A DNA stretch of 64,000 nt from contig NC_081415.1 of assembly GCF_030272615.1 (NCBI RefSeq), positions 191,422,270 through 191,486,269 on the forward strand, written 5' to 3'. This DNA is from Cryptomeria japonica (taxonomy: Eukaryota; Streptophyta; Pinopsida; Cupressales; Cupressaceae). How positions within the stretch are numbered: position 1 is the stretch's first letter; each line of letters begins with the position of its first letter. Shown here one piece after another: positions 36,916-48,544 of this stretch. The notes under the pieces are model-generated. The model was given only the letters and a program-made list of their open reading frames with translations, had not been told where the DNA came from and searched no databases. The translations under genes were made by a program, and so were the position numbers.

Positions 36916-37973
36916 TGGTAGGTCTCAAAGACAACTGAGAGGGGGGGGAGGTGAATCAGTTGTCTAATAAATTCAAACCAAAAACAACTTAACCAACTTA
37001 ATGCTTGATACCTGTAAACAAGTCTAATATGCTGGTAGAGAGTTTTAACAGTTAATTGCAATATTGGTAAGGATTAATGCATGAAACAAAAAGACAAAGT
37101 CATCCACAACACATAACACCAATATTTGTACGTGGAAACCCTGTAAGGGGAAAAACCATGGTGGGAAACCTTACCCACAATCAGATGATACTACTGCAGA
37201 TAGTAAGTGTATACAAATGGGGGTTGCACATACAGAAAGGCCAAGCGTCTAGAGCTCACTACTCAATCACAAATGGGAGCCACACTGACTACAATTGGAT
37301 GGTTAAATCCATTAAGAATGTACTGCTTAAGTTAGCATCTTTCTATGCTAGATTCAGTATTGGTATAGTTCTTATTACTTTACAAAACCCTCCTTCAATA
37401 TTCAAATGATGTCTACGTGTATAGCTCTACTTATTCTCGCATATACCTTTACACAATCCTTTTTCGCATTCCACATTTGATCTTACAAATAAGATCTTAC
37501 ATTTATACCATACCCTAAGACCAATTTTAGTAGGTCCAATCTACAAGATATTACAAAAAAATCATTTTACAAACAATACAATATCCAATGCAATAACCGA
37601 TTCAACATGTCGGCTTAATGTATTTACAACAATAATAAGTCATCTCCATAGCGTGCCATGCTGATCTGGAAAAGATAAACCTGCTAGTGTATATCCTGCA
37701 CCTATTTGCCGGTAACAACAAATATCCAAATACGAATATACCAATTAACAAACCTTCAAGACAAAGTGTCCAAATGATGTCTTGACATAATCGTGTGATT
37801 TCCATCCATTCCAAGTGTTGGTGATCATTATATCTTGCCAGTGTACCAGATATCGATGACTGTTCATAAGTCATTTGCTTGCTGGTGAATGTTGCTGATT
37901 CTCCAAAGTGCCAGAGCTGATAATTGTTAGTAGGTGTTGACATCAATGACGAAACCATACCAAAATACCAACA
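36916..37973 (-). repeat. 5' LTR of copia C (uninterrupted sister)
   Basis: 1058 bases, from TGGTAGGTCTCAAAG to ATACCAACA. It preserves the unbroken target GAAACAAAAAGAC (around 37083-37095) into which CACTA D inserted in the other LTR. Confidence 0.95.
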
Positions 37974-37978
37974 TTTAC
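37974..37978. other. Target duplication TTTAC, right copy (copia C)
   Basis: Exact repeat of 11756-11760, directly after the LTR end CCAACA. Confidence 0.9.
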
Positions 37979-38186
37979 ATCTATGGCATTGTTGTCAAAG
38001 GGGGAGAAGAAATGAATAGAAATCAGATTTAGCAGACATGTAAGTTGAAGATTAGATTGAATGAAGCATTGGTTTAGGGGAGATGTAAAGGAGAGATCAT
38101 GTGATATCGACAAGCAAGTTGATGATGATGATGGTATTCTGATTGTGTATTTGATTAGTGTTGACATCAATGCCAAAGGGGGAGAT
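37979..38186 (+). other. 3' untranslated part of copia B, right piece, with purine tracts
   Basis: It continues 11567-11755. It carries GTTGTCAAAGGGGGAGAAGA (37991-38010), nearly identical to the extra purine tract of copia A, and the true polypurine tract GCCAAAGGGGGAGAT (38172-38186) directly before the LTR. Confidence 0.85.
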
Positions 38187-39814
38187 TGTTGGAATTTGAC
38201 ATAACTAATGCAGTTCAGGTCATGCAATTGAAGTTGGATGACTACATCTGTAAAGGATAGAAGTCTATATGTGATGAAGAGATTGCGATTCTATGAATAG
38301 ATGACACAATCAGTTATTTGTGTTGTCATTGTTGGCAACTAATGTTCCTGATGTTCTTGATGTTTTGTCTTATCATCTAAGTGATTTGGTTTACCAGAAG
38401 ATAGGGTTTACCGAAAGTGATCTAAAGTTTGTGAATTAGGACTTTAACCAGTAAAGCTGAATTGTTTTGATTGGATCGGTCAATTGGAAATGATTGGTGA
38501 TTTGCGGTTTGGATGGTGAACTTGTATCATGGAAAGTTGTATGTGACCTGAACCGAAACTTGTGATGATTACCGGAAGGCGTGTTTCAATTTCTTATGAT
38601 GTTTTGCTAAGATTCAAGTAGGCTTTAAGGATCGGTGATGAAATATTCAAACCAGTAATGATTTAAGTTATGACGGTGATTGACACAACCCATGTGAAAT
38701 ATTTAATAGTTCTTTTAGTGTGATTCAAGGAAGATTTTCTTGGAAACCAACGAAATGCTTTGCAGAGTGTTTTGAGGATATAGATCGGATTTTCATAATG
38801 AGTTATAATCAATCAATGATTGATATTGCATTAAAATTTATTGTTATGATCTAGATAGCAATCTACGATGATATTTTGTGATCTTATTGTAAATTCTTTA
38901 TTTAATTAGGTTGTGTGACCAACCTAGTTGAGATGACTATTTATGTAGACACAATTGAAATTTATTGAGTCGGTGGTCTTAGAGAATGTGTTAACCCATC
39001 TAAGTGAAGTGTGAAATCTTCTAGAGAGTTGTAGAGTGTTGTGTATGATTGGATCTGATCAAGCAAGTAGTGAAGTGCAAGAAAATAGATCATTTTCTTA
39101 CTATTGTTCCCTAATAGTTGTAGTAGGTTAAATCCCTTGTCAAGGTAGGTTCTAATAGGCCTTAATCATTTAAGTCCCCTAACAAAGCAGCTCTCAAAAG
39201 AGTGTTAAATTCTCTCATGAGGTTGATCCTAATAGATCATCAAGCTCCTAATTGAGTTGCAAGGCAAATACCCTAACCGAGTGACTCTTGACATGTTCTG
39301 CTCTTAATCGGGTGTATTGTAAGCTTCTAACAAGGCTAAGCTCTTAACAAGGCATACTTCGAAAGAGTACAAATATTTATGGGTGCCAACTCCCACTGTG
39401 TTTTTTTCCCTATTTGGGTTTCCACGTCAAAAACTTATGGTGTTCATGTGTGGAATGTTTTTCATGTGATGTTATTGTTTATATTTCATTTCATGCATTA
39501 TTTCTAAGAAACCGGTTATGATGTTTTATCAAAAGTTTATCAGAGGTTACTGGTACTGATAAGAAGTTGTTTGAGAAATTTTTTGATCTTATTGATAAGG
39601 TTAATGAATTTGTAATTGATCAAGTTTACATGATTACTTTGGTGGTGAAAGTATTGGTAAATGATTTTATTAATGTGTTAAGCAAATAGATGGTAAAGAG
39701 GTTATTAGATCTGAGATAAGCTGAAATAAGTTTGATTTTGAGTTTTAGTTGAATTGTTCTTAATACTGATTCACTCCTCCTCTTAGTATTAACTAGATCC
39801 TTATAGGATTACCA
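38187..39814 (+). repeat. 3' LTR of copia B
   Basis: 1628 bases from TGTTGGAATTTGAC to ATAGGATTACCA. The last 460 bases match the visible 5' LTR piece at 6960-7443. It includes TTTTTCCCTATTTGGGTTTC (39403-39422), the inverse orientation of the block seen in the minus-strand LTRs, as expected for an element on the other strand. Confidence 0.92.
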
Positions 39815-39904
39815 ATCAATTTCACTCACAGCTGTAATAGGGCATAGTTGAACTAGCACATATTCTCTCAATCTTTCATCTTCTACTTTAGCACTATCCC
39901 TTCT
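39815..39904 (-). pseudogene. Unrecognised coding remnant E, downstream piece
   Basis: On the minus strand this reads RDSAKVEDERLREYVLVQLC then PITAVSEID up to the end of copia B. It is in the same frame as MSQVPKSLYDVLEM at about 49576-49620 once element G and one CTTCT copy are removed. I do not recognise the family. It probably continues beyond copia B, outside the window. Confidence 0.6.
39900..39904. other. Target duplication CTTCT, left copy (element G)
   Basis: CTTCT precedes the left LTR of G and is repeated exactly at 49574-49578. Confidence 0.9.
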
Positions 39905-40932
39905 TGTGTGTGTGAAAAGTGGAACTATATCTGTATCTGGAATACACAACACTTCAATTAAGTCATTAGAAGCATGGTTAGTAAATCAATAATCAATGAA
40001 TAATAAACCATTACAAAGCAACCCATTGCCTTCTAGTAGATGCAAGTTTAGATTGTTGTCAGATTGCTAAGCTATCCAGTGACTAGACAACACCTAAATG
40101 AAGGATTTTTAAATCTATATGAGCATGAATAAGAGCTAAATGGATGCAAGATGTAAGCTATAAATGCAAGATTAATCTAACATGATTTAAGCAATATATT
40201 AATATTTAAGCTAAATGATTTAAGAAATATGAAATAACTAATATGCAATATCTCAATGCAAATTCTCAATGAACCTAGAGCAAAAACAACATAGTAACAA
40301 TATATTCTCTAGGATCCTTTAAATGAGAGATGAGAGACTGAATTTATAGAAAATTCAAAAAGAAACCAATGGCTGAGATCAAATGATGATGAGTGGTCAA
40401 GATTTTCCAAGAGGAAGCACAATCCAGGTGAATGGATGTGATTAGATGCTTTTCTCAAATTTAAAGAAAATTGAACTAAAATTAAGATAAAATCAGGAAA
40501 ACTAATCTATTCTCTATTTCATTCAATTTTAATATTTAATTATTTTAATTGCTTTCTTTGAGATTATTTATCAATTTTTAATTTGTTTTTCAAGATTATC
40601 TCCAATTGATTTCTTTTCTCAATTTTTAATTCTTTTTTTCAAATTAATTTCTCTTTTTGATGATTTAATGGCAAATTGATTTATTTAATTAAATATGCTA
40701 GGATATTCAATAAAATAAATAGTATAATTGTTTAAAAATGATTTTCTTGGAATGACCAATTAATTAAATAAATATTGAATTAATATTGGTTGATTAATTT
40801 GCCATGTGACATTGATGATTTTAGAAATTAATTGTGTGCTCAAGATTGATTTAATTTCCTTTGGTTAGAACCTTGGTGATGTTGCCGAGATTAGGGGCTC
40901 ATGGTTTAGATGACCATTTTTAGGGTATTACA
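39905..40932 (-). repeat. 3' LTR of element G
   Basis: It aligns almost base for base with 48545-49573, from GTGTGTGAAAAGTGG to TTTTAGGGTATTACA. It is AT-rich and contains no open frame of interest. Confidence 0.95.
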
Positions 40933-43900
40933 TTTTCCCCTCTTTGAATTAATGTGCGAGAAATGCATTGGTTCAAAGAAAATTTGATGTCTAGGAGATA
41001 CTAGTTCTGAACTTGATTGATCACGAACTAGATGAAGAGCGAGGTGTTTAGCTTGATTTGAAGCGATGAAGATGAACAAAGTTGATTAAAGCAATATCGA
41101 TCCCGAACTTGATTGAACTAGAAATGATAGAGAGCAAAGATACCGAACTTGAACTTGATTGATCAAGAAGCAGATCTTACTAATCTAGAACTTGATTGAT
41201 CTAGACACAGTGAGCGAAGCTAAAATCGGCCTTGGACTTGATGGATAAAGACACGATGAGCGAAGATAAATTGTCTAGCTTGATTTGATGTGATGAAACT
41301 GAACAGTTGCTTAGATTGAGCATGTGATCAAAGATACTCTTTAAACTTTTGATTGATTTTAAATGAATAATTAGCTTGATTTGAAAAGTGATGAAATTGA
41401 TTAATGTTAAGAGATTGATTCAGACGAAGACAAATATCAGCTTGATATGAAGCGATAAAATTGATATACCCCTAGAGATTGATTCGATGAAGCTTAGTTG
41501 CTCGACTTGTAACGAAGATTTGAAAATTTTCTCGACTATGAAGATGTAAGGTCATGAGTATGCCCCCTCAGGAGCGAAATTGAAAGATAGCGAGGGTTGC
41601 GCAGTGATTGTAGGCAAAAAAATTTTGTAGCAATGATAACTTATTTGAGCACAAAGATTAATGTTGAAGATTAAAATCAGAGTTAATGTGAGAATTAAAT
41701 TGAGATTTAGCGTTGATTAATGAGAAATTGAGTGCAAATTGAAGAAGAGAATGAGCAGTTGATGAAAGTGCTAAGTGGTCAACATCGTGAAATTTCGATG
41801 AGAGAATTGACGTCAGATTTTGATTTCGATCTCGAAAATGGATTCAGGATAGCTGATTTACAAGCTCTTGATTTGATTTCATCATACTTGTGTTGATTGA
41901 TTATGATATGTTGTTCTATATGCTTTATTCTATATGTATGCATATCTTTTCAGTATAGATGAATGAATGCAAATGGAATATGGATGTTTATTTTTGTTTC
42001 TTTTTATTTAAATAAATGAGGAGAATGAGTAACTAGTAATGCAAATGCTTATTTTCCTTCATGCAATAATATGAGTACAAATAAGTATAAAATGAAATCT
42101 ATGGATCTATATAAGATGTTCATGTATGCAACTAACATCTCAATACACAATTACTTGATCAGAGAAACGATGATGAAAAAGAGACCACTTAGCTGAGAAA
42201 TGATGAATGCCTCAGACTCTCATTCAAAAGATAAAGAGATCATTGTTATCATGTTGAAGTCACTCAAAATGCATAAAATTTAGAATGAATACAACCTAAA
42301 CCTAGTCACTGGATTTGGAATGCTTAATTTTCATCACTGAGCATTTTACAAAAATAGCAGGCAAAAAGAGTTCATTTCTTTGCATATGCAATATGAATTA
42401 TCTTGTCCGCAATGACCCTTTTTTTCTTCATATCCTTGGACAAATTACACATGCATCTGGATTGCACATTTAAGAAATTCCCTCAAAATAGAAAAAGAAA
42501 TAACTCCAACCTCCCTATAGCATACAAATAAGCAGAGTTGAGGTATGTGTGGGGATTTGACCTTGATGTGAAGGCACTTATCACAGAAACCCAACTGATT
42601 TAGATGTTTCCATATCATCAGATTCATTCTTACAAGCAGCAAACAAAGAAAAGTATTATGCCGCCAATCCTTGCTCCTCTTAGTAAAGATAGCCTTCCTC
42701 GAGTTACTCAGAAGGAATAATAACCGAAAGCCAATGTAAAGATGACTTGGTTGATACTTCTTAGGATATGTAAATTGATCAGTCGATTACCCTAAGACTA
42801 GGTCAGTGATCGGTTTCAAGCCGTGAGGGTTCTAAAAGAACGATGTTGTCATGAAAGTGACTAAACGATATGTACAAGCGAAAACAAAGATGCAGGAAAG
42901 CGTAAATGCTAATGTTGCGTTGATAGATGGAGTGCTTGAGTACAAGAGGTGACTGTTTGCCAAGTTTTCACCTGCTTGGAAAAGATTCTTTTTTTTTAAG
43001 GACTTTTTCTGATTTTTAGGATTTCTTCAGAGCTTTTTTTTATTTTTAGGATTTCTTCAGGACTTGTTCTGATTTTTAGGATTTCTTCGGGACTTTTTAT
43101 GATTTTTTAGGATTTTGTTCAGGACTTTTTAATGTTTGCCCCTAGTGTCTAGCAAGGAAAAAGGTATTTTGAGTACATGAATGGATGAGCGAATGATGGT
43201 GGATGCTTTCAAGGACTATCTCACAATGTTAATCCAGCACAGGGACCAAATAAAGCAATGTACAGCAAGGATTTTAGTGATGTAAAGCAAGGATATAGCG
43301 TAACGAAGCCATATGGTCCAAAGAAGTGGCCATGTCAAGAGGTTTGTGGAAAGCATGTTTTTGCATTTTGTCCATAGTATTGATCAAGATCAAGGAATAG
43401 ATCTAGATAGGGGACAAATAGGATAATCAAGATCAAAGGTGGTAATGAAGGATGTAAGAAAGAAATGGATAGGAGCTAAAGGGTCTGGATCAAGTGTAAT
43501 AGATAGGACACATGAATCCTACAAGGATCCTTAACCTTGTCAAGATTAAAGGTGGAAAAGGGATATGAATGTAGATAGAGCGAATGAGGGATAATGAAGG
43601 ATGAAGGATAATAGATGGATGTACATGGATGGAGCTTTCCCCCAGTGTAAAGTGCAAAAGGATAATGGATTACACATGACACCTGTTTGCTAGGTTTTCA
43701 TCATGGTACTTGCCCAAGGCACCACAAGAAGTAGTTTTCACTCGTGGACGAAATTATTTCTCTTTACTTTTTTTTCTGATTTTTTTTTTCACTTTTTCAT
43801 CATTTTTTTTCTTTTGGAAGATAATGGAGGCATGATAGGGGATGGAAGAAGGACCCCAACATCTTGCTACTTTGGATGGTACCCTTAGAATATGAGTTGC

Positions 43901-44045
43901 AATAGACCATGGCTATGAAGGTATGCCCAAAGATGTTAGCAGGATAATGAAATGAAACTAGGGCAAGGATCTATGCAAAGGATTGGATAAGAGGGATGGA
44001 AGGGTGAAAAAGAGGTGTTGGATAATGGATGGGATATTGGAATAA
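40933..44045. other. Element G interior, 3' non-coding part
   Basis: No gene seen. From 41000 to 41520 variants of GAACTTGATTGATC and CTTGATTTGAAGCGATGAA recur many times. A 30-40-base tandem repeat with TTTTTAGGATTTCTTC lies at 42985-43135. Runs of T occur near 43767-43812. Confidence 0.6.
42985..43135. repeat. Short tandem repeat, TTTTTAGGATTTCTTC unit
   Basis: Four to five copies of a 30-40-base unit (TTTTTAGGATTTCTTCAGGA followed by CTTGTTCTGA or similar), with small differences between copies. Confidence 0.85.
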
Positions 44046-46256
44046 TTATGTATGGCTAGATGGAAATATTGGAAAGATAAACATTGGCACACATCTTGAG
44101 GGATGGTGGACATATGGAAGAGAAGGGAATCTCAAATTTTGAGATTTGGATGGAGGAAAGGTTATAGATTTTGGGGCATAAGATCCCAAAATGGATGAAG
44201 GAGGTGATGGAGGAATAGACTTGGAAGTTTTGGATGGAGGAACAACAATTTTGGATGCCAATTTTAATTTTTCTTTAGACTTTTGTGCTTCAAGTAGCCG
44301 CTTAGGAATCCACATGGCTTTTGATTTTTGATGCTTTTGTAGTTCCTTAGAGAGCATTGCTTGTACAAGTGCCTTAGGAACCCATATAACTTTTGACTTT
44401 TCTTCTTTCTTTGTAGGCCTTCATGGCATTTTGTATTTTTCTTTTTCTTTTTGGATCATTTTTTTTTTGTTTTGACATGTCGATTAGATGAGACATGTTG
44501 ATCCTTGAATACATGTGGATTACTTGACTTATGACTTTTATGCTTGGCATCCAAATTGCTTGGAGGGAGATGCATGGATAGATAGGAATGATATGGAGGT
44601 ATTTTAGATGGATGGAAGGTACTCGAAGACGTGTGCCTTTGTTGATCCCACATAAGGGATGGAGGGATATAGGGACCTAGAATGTATGGAAGTGATCATG
44701 GGGAAAGCCTATATTTGGATTTAACTAGAGAAATGAAGGATTTATAAGAGATACCAACATCTTGAGAAATGTTCCCAAGGCCATGACCTTTAACATTTTC
44801 TTTAATATGGAGGGGTTCTTGCTTTTGGAGATCTACCCCTTTGCCATTATAAATATTTTGACTTGTAAGATACACTTTGTTCTGGAAAGAAGGCATGAGT
44901 CCATTATGAGATGGAGGTGAAACGTAAGGAATGATAGGATCACGAGAGGGATTTGTAGGCATGATGGATCCTTAAGCTGAAAAATGGAGGATTATGACAA
45001 GGGAATAAAGGGATACTTTGATCTTGACATGGAAGAGGAAGATCACTGGATTCCTCTTTAAAGGTGCTATTATCTTGACTTTCAATGGAATCATCAAAAA
45101 GAATGGAAGGCATATCTTGATCTTGCATAGGAAGTGGATTAGGAATTAGATTTGGAAGGATGCTTTTCTCTTGAGATGGAAGGAGTTCATCTTGGAAGAA
45201 ATGGAAAGGTATAAAGGGATCATCATGGGATTATAGGGAGGTGGGATCTTTTTCAATCATTAGATGGGATTGAGGAGTTTTGGTGTCTTGATCTTGATTT
45301 ATGATAGGACTTGTTTCTTCATTTTTTAGATTATCCTCTTGACATGGAGTCACTTATAAGGAAGGGGTAATATTGTTGATATGAATGGAGAATTCTTGGA
45401 AGGTGTTCATGTTTTGGCATGTTGGGGTAGCATTTTGAGTGGGACTCTTTGGAGTGGGTATGTTTGGAATTGGAGTGCATGATGGCATAGGATCTAGGAT
45501 TTTTAAATCTTTAGAGGAACCTGTATCAATATTGGCATTAACTTGGATTTCCATAGGAGATAGCCCTTGAAGGTAAACATGATAAGTTTTATTGTTTGAA
45601 GGAGATGGTATGGATTGTTGCTGAGAAGTTTTAGGAGATGAAGGCATCATGGAAGGGATGGGGGCCACATATGGAGCCTTGATAGACATGGGTTCATGAT
45701 TTTTATCATTCTTAGAAGTATTTCCTTCTTTTTCTTTAGGTGAGTCATTAAGATCTTCAATTTTAATGACACCATTATCAATGAGATCTTGAATCTTATG
45801 TTTTAATTCCATGCATTTTGAAGTCTTATGTTCATTTTGTCTATTATATGAATAATACTTACTCACAAATTCACATCCCCATGTGGTATTTTTAGGAAAT
45901 ATGATAAGATTATGCTCAAGAAGCTCTTTCAAAGTCAACTCAATAGATTTCCCCAAAGGTGTAAATTGTCTATCTAGAGGATATTTAGAGGAAATGTCTT
46001 TATGTCTTGGTGAAGGTGTCTTGTGAGCTTGTTTGAGATTTGGCTTTTGATTGTTAATTATTTGTTAGTTTTCGATTGTCAAATCATATAACCATTTTAG
46101 CATTCCTTGAAGTTTCTCACTCTTGATATCATGCATTTGTTTCTCAAATGGAGTCATTGATTTATTTTGTTAGATTTTCATGTCATATATTTCTTTCTTG
46201 ATATCTTGAGTCATTTGAGCCAAGGTAGCCATGGGAATTGGAGCTAAGGTAGCCAT
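44046..46256 (-). pseudogene. Gag-like, proline-rich remnant of element G
   Basis: The frame starts MATLAPIPMATLAQMTQDIK at 46256, meets TAA stops near 46170 and 46065, then runs open at 45354-45956 with a segment like the knuckle region of plant gypsy gag proteins (QNEHKTSKCMELKHKIQDLI then DNGVIKI). Further on, MEIQVNANIDTGSSKDLKI could be a protease site remnant (D-T-G). The rest to 44046 is rich in Pro, Ser and Lys, broken by more stops, and has no recognised domain. The call rests on the KHKIQDLIDNG segment and on position behind the leader. No polymerase domain follows. A degenerate host-derived sequence is possible but less likely. Confidence 0.6.
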
Positions 46257-48544
46257 TTACAATTAATAGTTAGAGGTGTTACAATTGTCAAGGTGAGATC
46301 AAAGCTAGTCGTTTGTTGAGGCTAGAGGTTGATGTTCAAACTTATGCGGGTGAGATACACTGACTCCAATTTTGAGTCAAGGTTAAGTAGCCTAAGTGAT
46401 ACTCGAGAGTGAAGTTTGGACAATAGATTGGTTGATTGGATTAGGTTGATTGAGCTAGCTAAGAGGTAACCGACAAAATCATGCAACGCAACGATAGGGG
46501 TACACTATCAAGATTGTTTATGCTCATAATTACGATGTCTAGTTTTATACTTGTTGTAGACTAATTTGAGCAGGTTTGACTATTTTGACTGACAAGTACA
46601 AGAATTCATATGATAGAGTTTGTAGACCCAGATGATAAAGACAGTATTTTGTATGAGTGGCTGCCTAATTTCGTACGACAGTTGGGAAGACTCCAAATGA
46701 TGATATGTTGAATGTTATGTATTTTCGTACGACAAAGTTTAAAAGGATAGATGATTGTTTCCAAGACTCGTACAATAGAGTTTGTCAAGCTAGATGACAA
46801 ACTATGAGGATTAATGAAAGCTCATACGACAGTAGGTATGTAACAGGATGATATTTCAGTAGGCTCGTATGATAGAGAACTGGACAAAGATGAAATTTTG
46901 ACTGACAGAGTTTTTACAACTGACAAGGACCAATTTTTGATATAGGAATGATTTTGAATGACGGACAAGGACTAGTTTTTGACACTGATAGAGTTTATCA
47001 TTGAGTTATTTGATATTGTTTTCTCCATTTTTAGTGTTTCAGTTTCAGTTTCAGGGATGAAAAACATAGAAAACATGCAAGATGTTCAATAATTCCAAGC
47101 ACAACACACTAACCCTATGGAAGTTCATTGAGAGAAGAAAATATTTGCTGGCTGACTTAGGTACACACCCAATAGCTAATCAAAATACATCCATTGAGTC
47201 TCACGCAATGGATTCTCAACACCATATTAGCTGACTCCAAATGCTAATGGGGGCATGATATGGCAAGTGTCTTGGGAGAGTTACTATCTCTCTTGCACAA
47301 AGATTATCCCCCTTTTGGAGGTGAACCAGGTAGCTTCTAATTTGAATTGGAACTAGTGAGGGGTCTATTTGGTGCATCGAGGTATAAACTCAATTAAGAG
47401 GTCTCCCAGCCTTGAAAACCAAGGTTTAATATACCCGAAGGTACAAAGGAGAGCTATTCTTGAGCACTGTCGTTGACTTGATTTTCATCAAATCACATTT
47501 ATTTTATAGTGGGTTGGATTACTTGGCGTTTAGCCATTCCCACTTGGGTCATTCCCCTCTCACCGACCGTAATGGCTATAGAGTTATTAGCTCCTCGAGA
47601 GGGCAAGCCCGCTAAAGATATACAAATCTCAAACTTAAAGAAAACACTTCAAGGGTCTGGATTTCTGATTGTCTATAAAAGACAAGAGCATACTCTCCTA
47701 CCTCTTAGATTTTTCTGAAAACACAAAAGATAGATTTGTTCATTAACTAGATAGCAATTTAAGTGCCTGAAAAATGAATTTAAATAATACAAGATGTTTC
47801 GTCGATTTTCTTTAGGCAACTTGCGAAAACAACGCATCAGTAGTCATGTTGTTTTTATTCTTTGATAGGCATATGTGTGATTGATAAATTCTTTGACAAG
47901 CATTCTGTAAGAAACGGGTTAGGTTGTAAAAACCTCAGGCAGACAGAAGACAATTCAAGGTTAGCATCAGTATCATCAAAATTTAATTCAAGAAAAACCC
48001 CAAAAAGTAATTTGTTTTTCAAAAAATTCCTAATATAACTCCTCCAACCTACAAGAAATTGAATTTCAAATTGTGGTTACAAATTTTCACTCCTAATGCT
48101 GAAATGCCCTAAAATTTGAATAAGTCTAAAATTTGGAAGATCCTCCAAAAACTATGTTTTGCATTATAACTTCTAAAAAAAAAACTCTTTGTTTTTCATA
48201 TGATAGAACTGTAACTCGTACGAGTATTCTCACCTGACCATATGAGAATTCTCATAGAACTGAACAAGTAAACACAGAAGAAAATGACAAAGAAGTTACA
48301 CGTACGACTATTCCCATAGAGCCGAACGACAAAATACAGAATCGGATATTCATAACAAAAAATTGTATGAGCCCCTTTTCTGATTCATACGATAAAATAG
48401 AGACCTTGATAGAATGTCATACGATGCAGTTTTAATACTTGTATGGTATTTAGCAGCGACTATACGGACAAGACTTGTAAGATAAAAAAAAGTGATTTTG
48501 AGGCCGAAGTATTGAATTTTGTGCCCCACGGTGGGCACCAAAAA
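46257..48544 (-). other. Long 5' leader of element G
   Basis: 2.3 kb between the primer-site side and the gag-like frame. It has no open frame of interest but carries many copies of a TCGTACGA-centred word (see findings) at 46600-46900 and 48200-48480. The stretch at 48523-48542 is the likely primer site region. Confidence 0.6.
48523..48542 (-). other. Primer-site-like motif of element G
   Basis: GCCCCACGGTGGGCACCAAA on the plus strand, directly inside the 5' LTR, is TTTGGTGCCCACCGTGGGGC on the element strand. Similar GCCCACCGTGGGGC words stand next to the 5' LTR in plant gypsy-type elements. I do not assign the tRNA. Confidence 0.65.

Larger units (their letters stand above)
11761..37973 (-). 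mobile_element. Copia element C, carrying CACTA D in its 3' LTR
   Basis: This minus-strand Ty1/copia element has both LTRs. Without the 19.6-kb CACTA insertion it is about 6.65 kb. Order in its own direction: 5' LTR 36916-37973, primer site 36902-36913, gag 35776-36858, protease-integrase, reverse transcriptase, RNase H, polypurine tract 32382-32397, 3' LTR 11761-11935 plus 31496-32381. The target duplication is TTTAC. Its gag frame is unbroken and it has fewer stops than A or B, consistent with having inserted into B later. Confidence 0.95.
6960..39814 (+). mobile_element. Copia element B, the container of the nest
   Basis: This plus-strand Ty1/copia element has been split by other elements. 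Its visible parts are the end of its 5' LTR (6960-7443), primer site (7446-7457), gag-pol remnant (7519-11566), 3' untranslated part (11567-11760 and 37979-38186) and 3' LTR (38187-39814). Copia A entered its 5' LTR, and copia C (with CACTA D inside it) entered its 3' untranslated part. The TTTAC duplication around C shows that the two parts of B were once joined. ATCAA (39815-39819) would be its right target duplication, but the left copy is outside. Many stops mark it as old. Confidence 0.92.
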
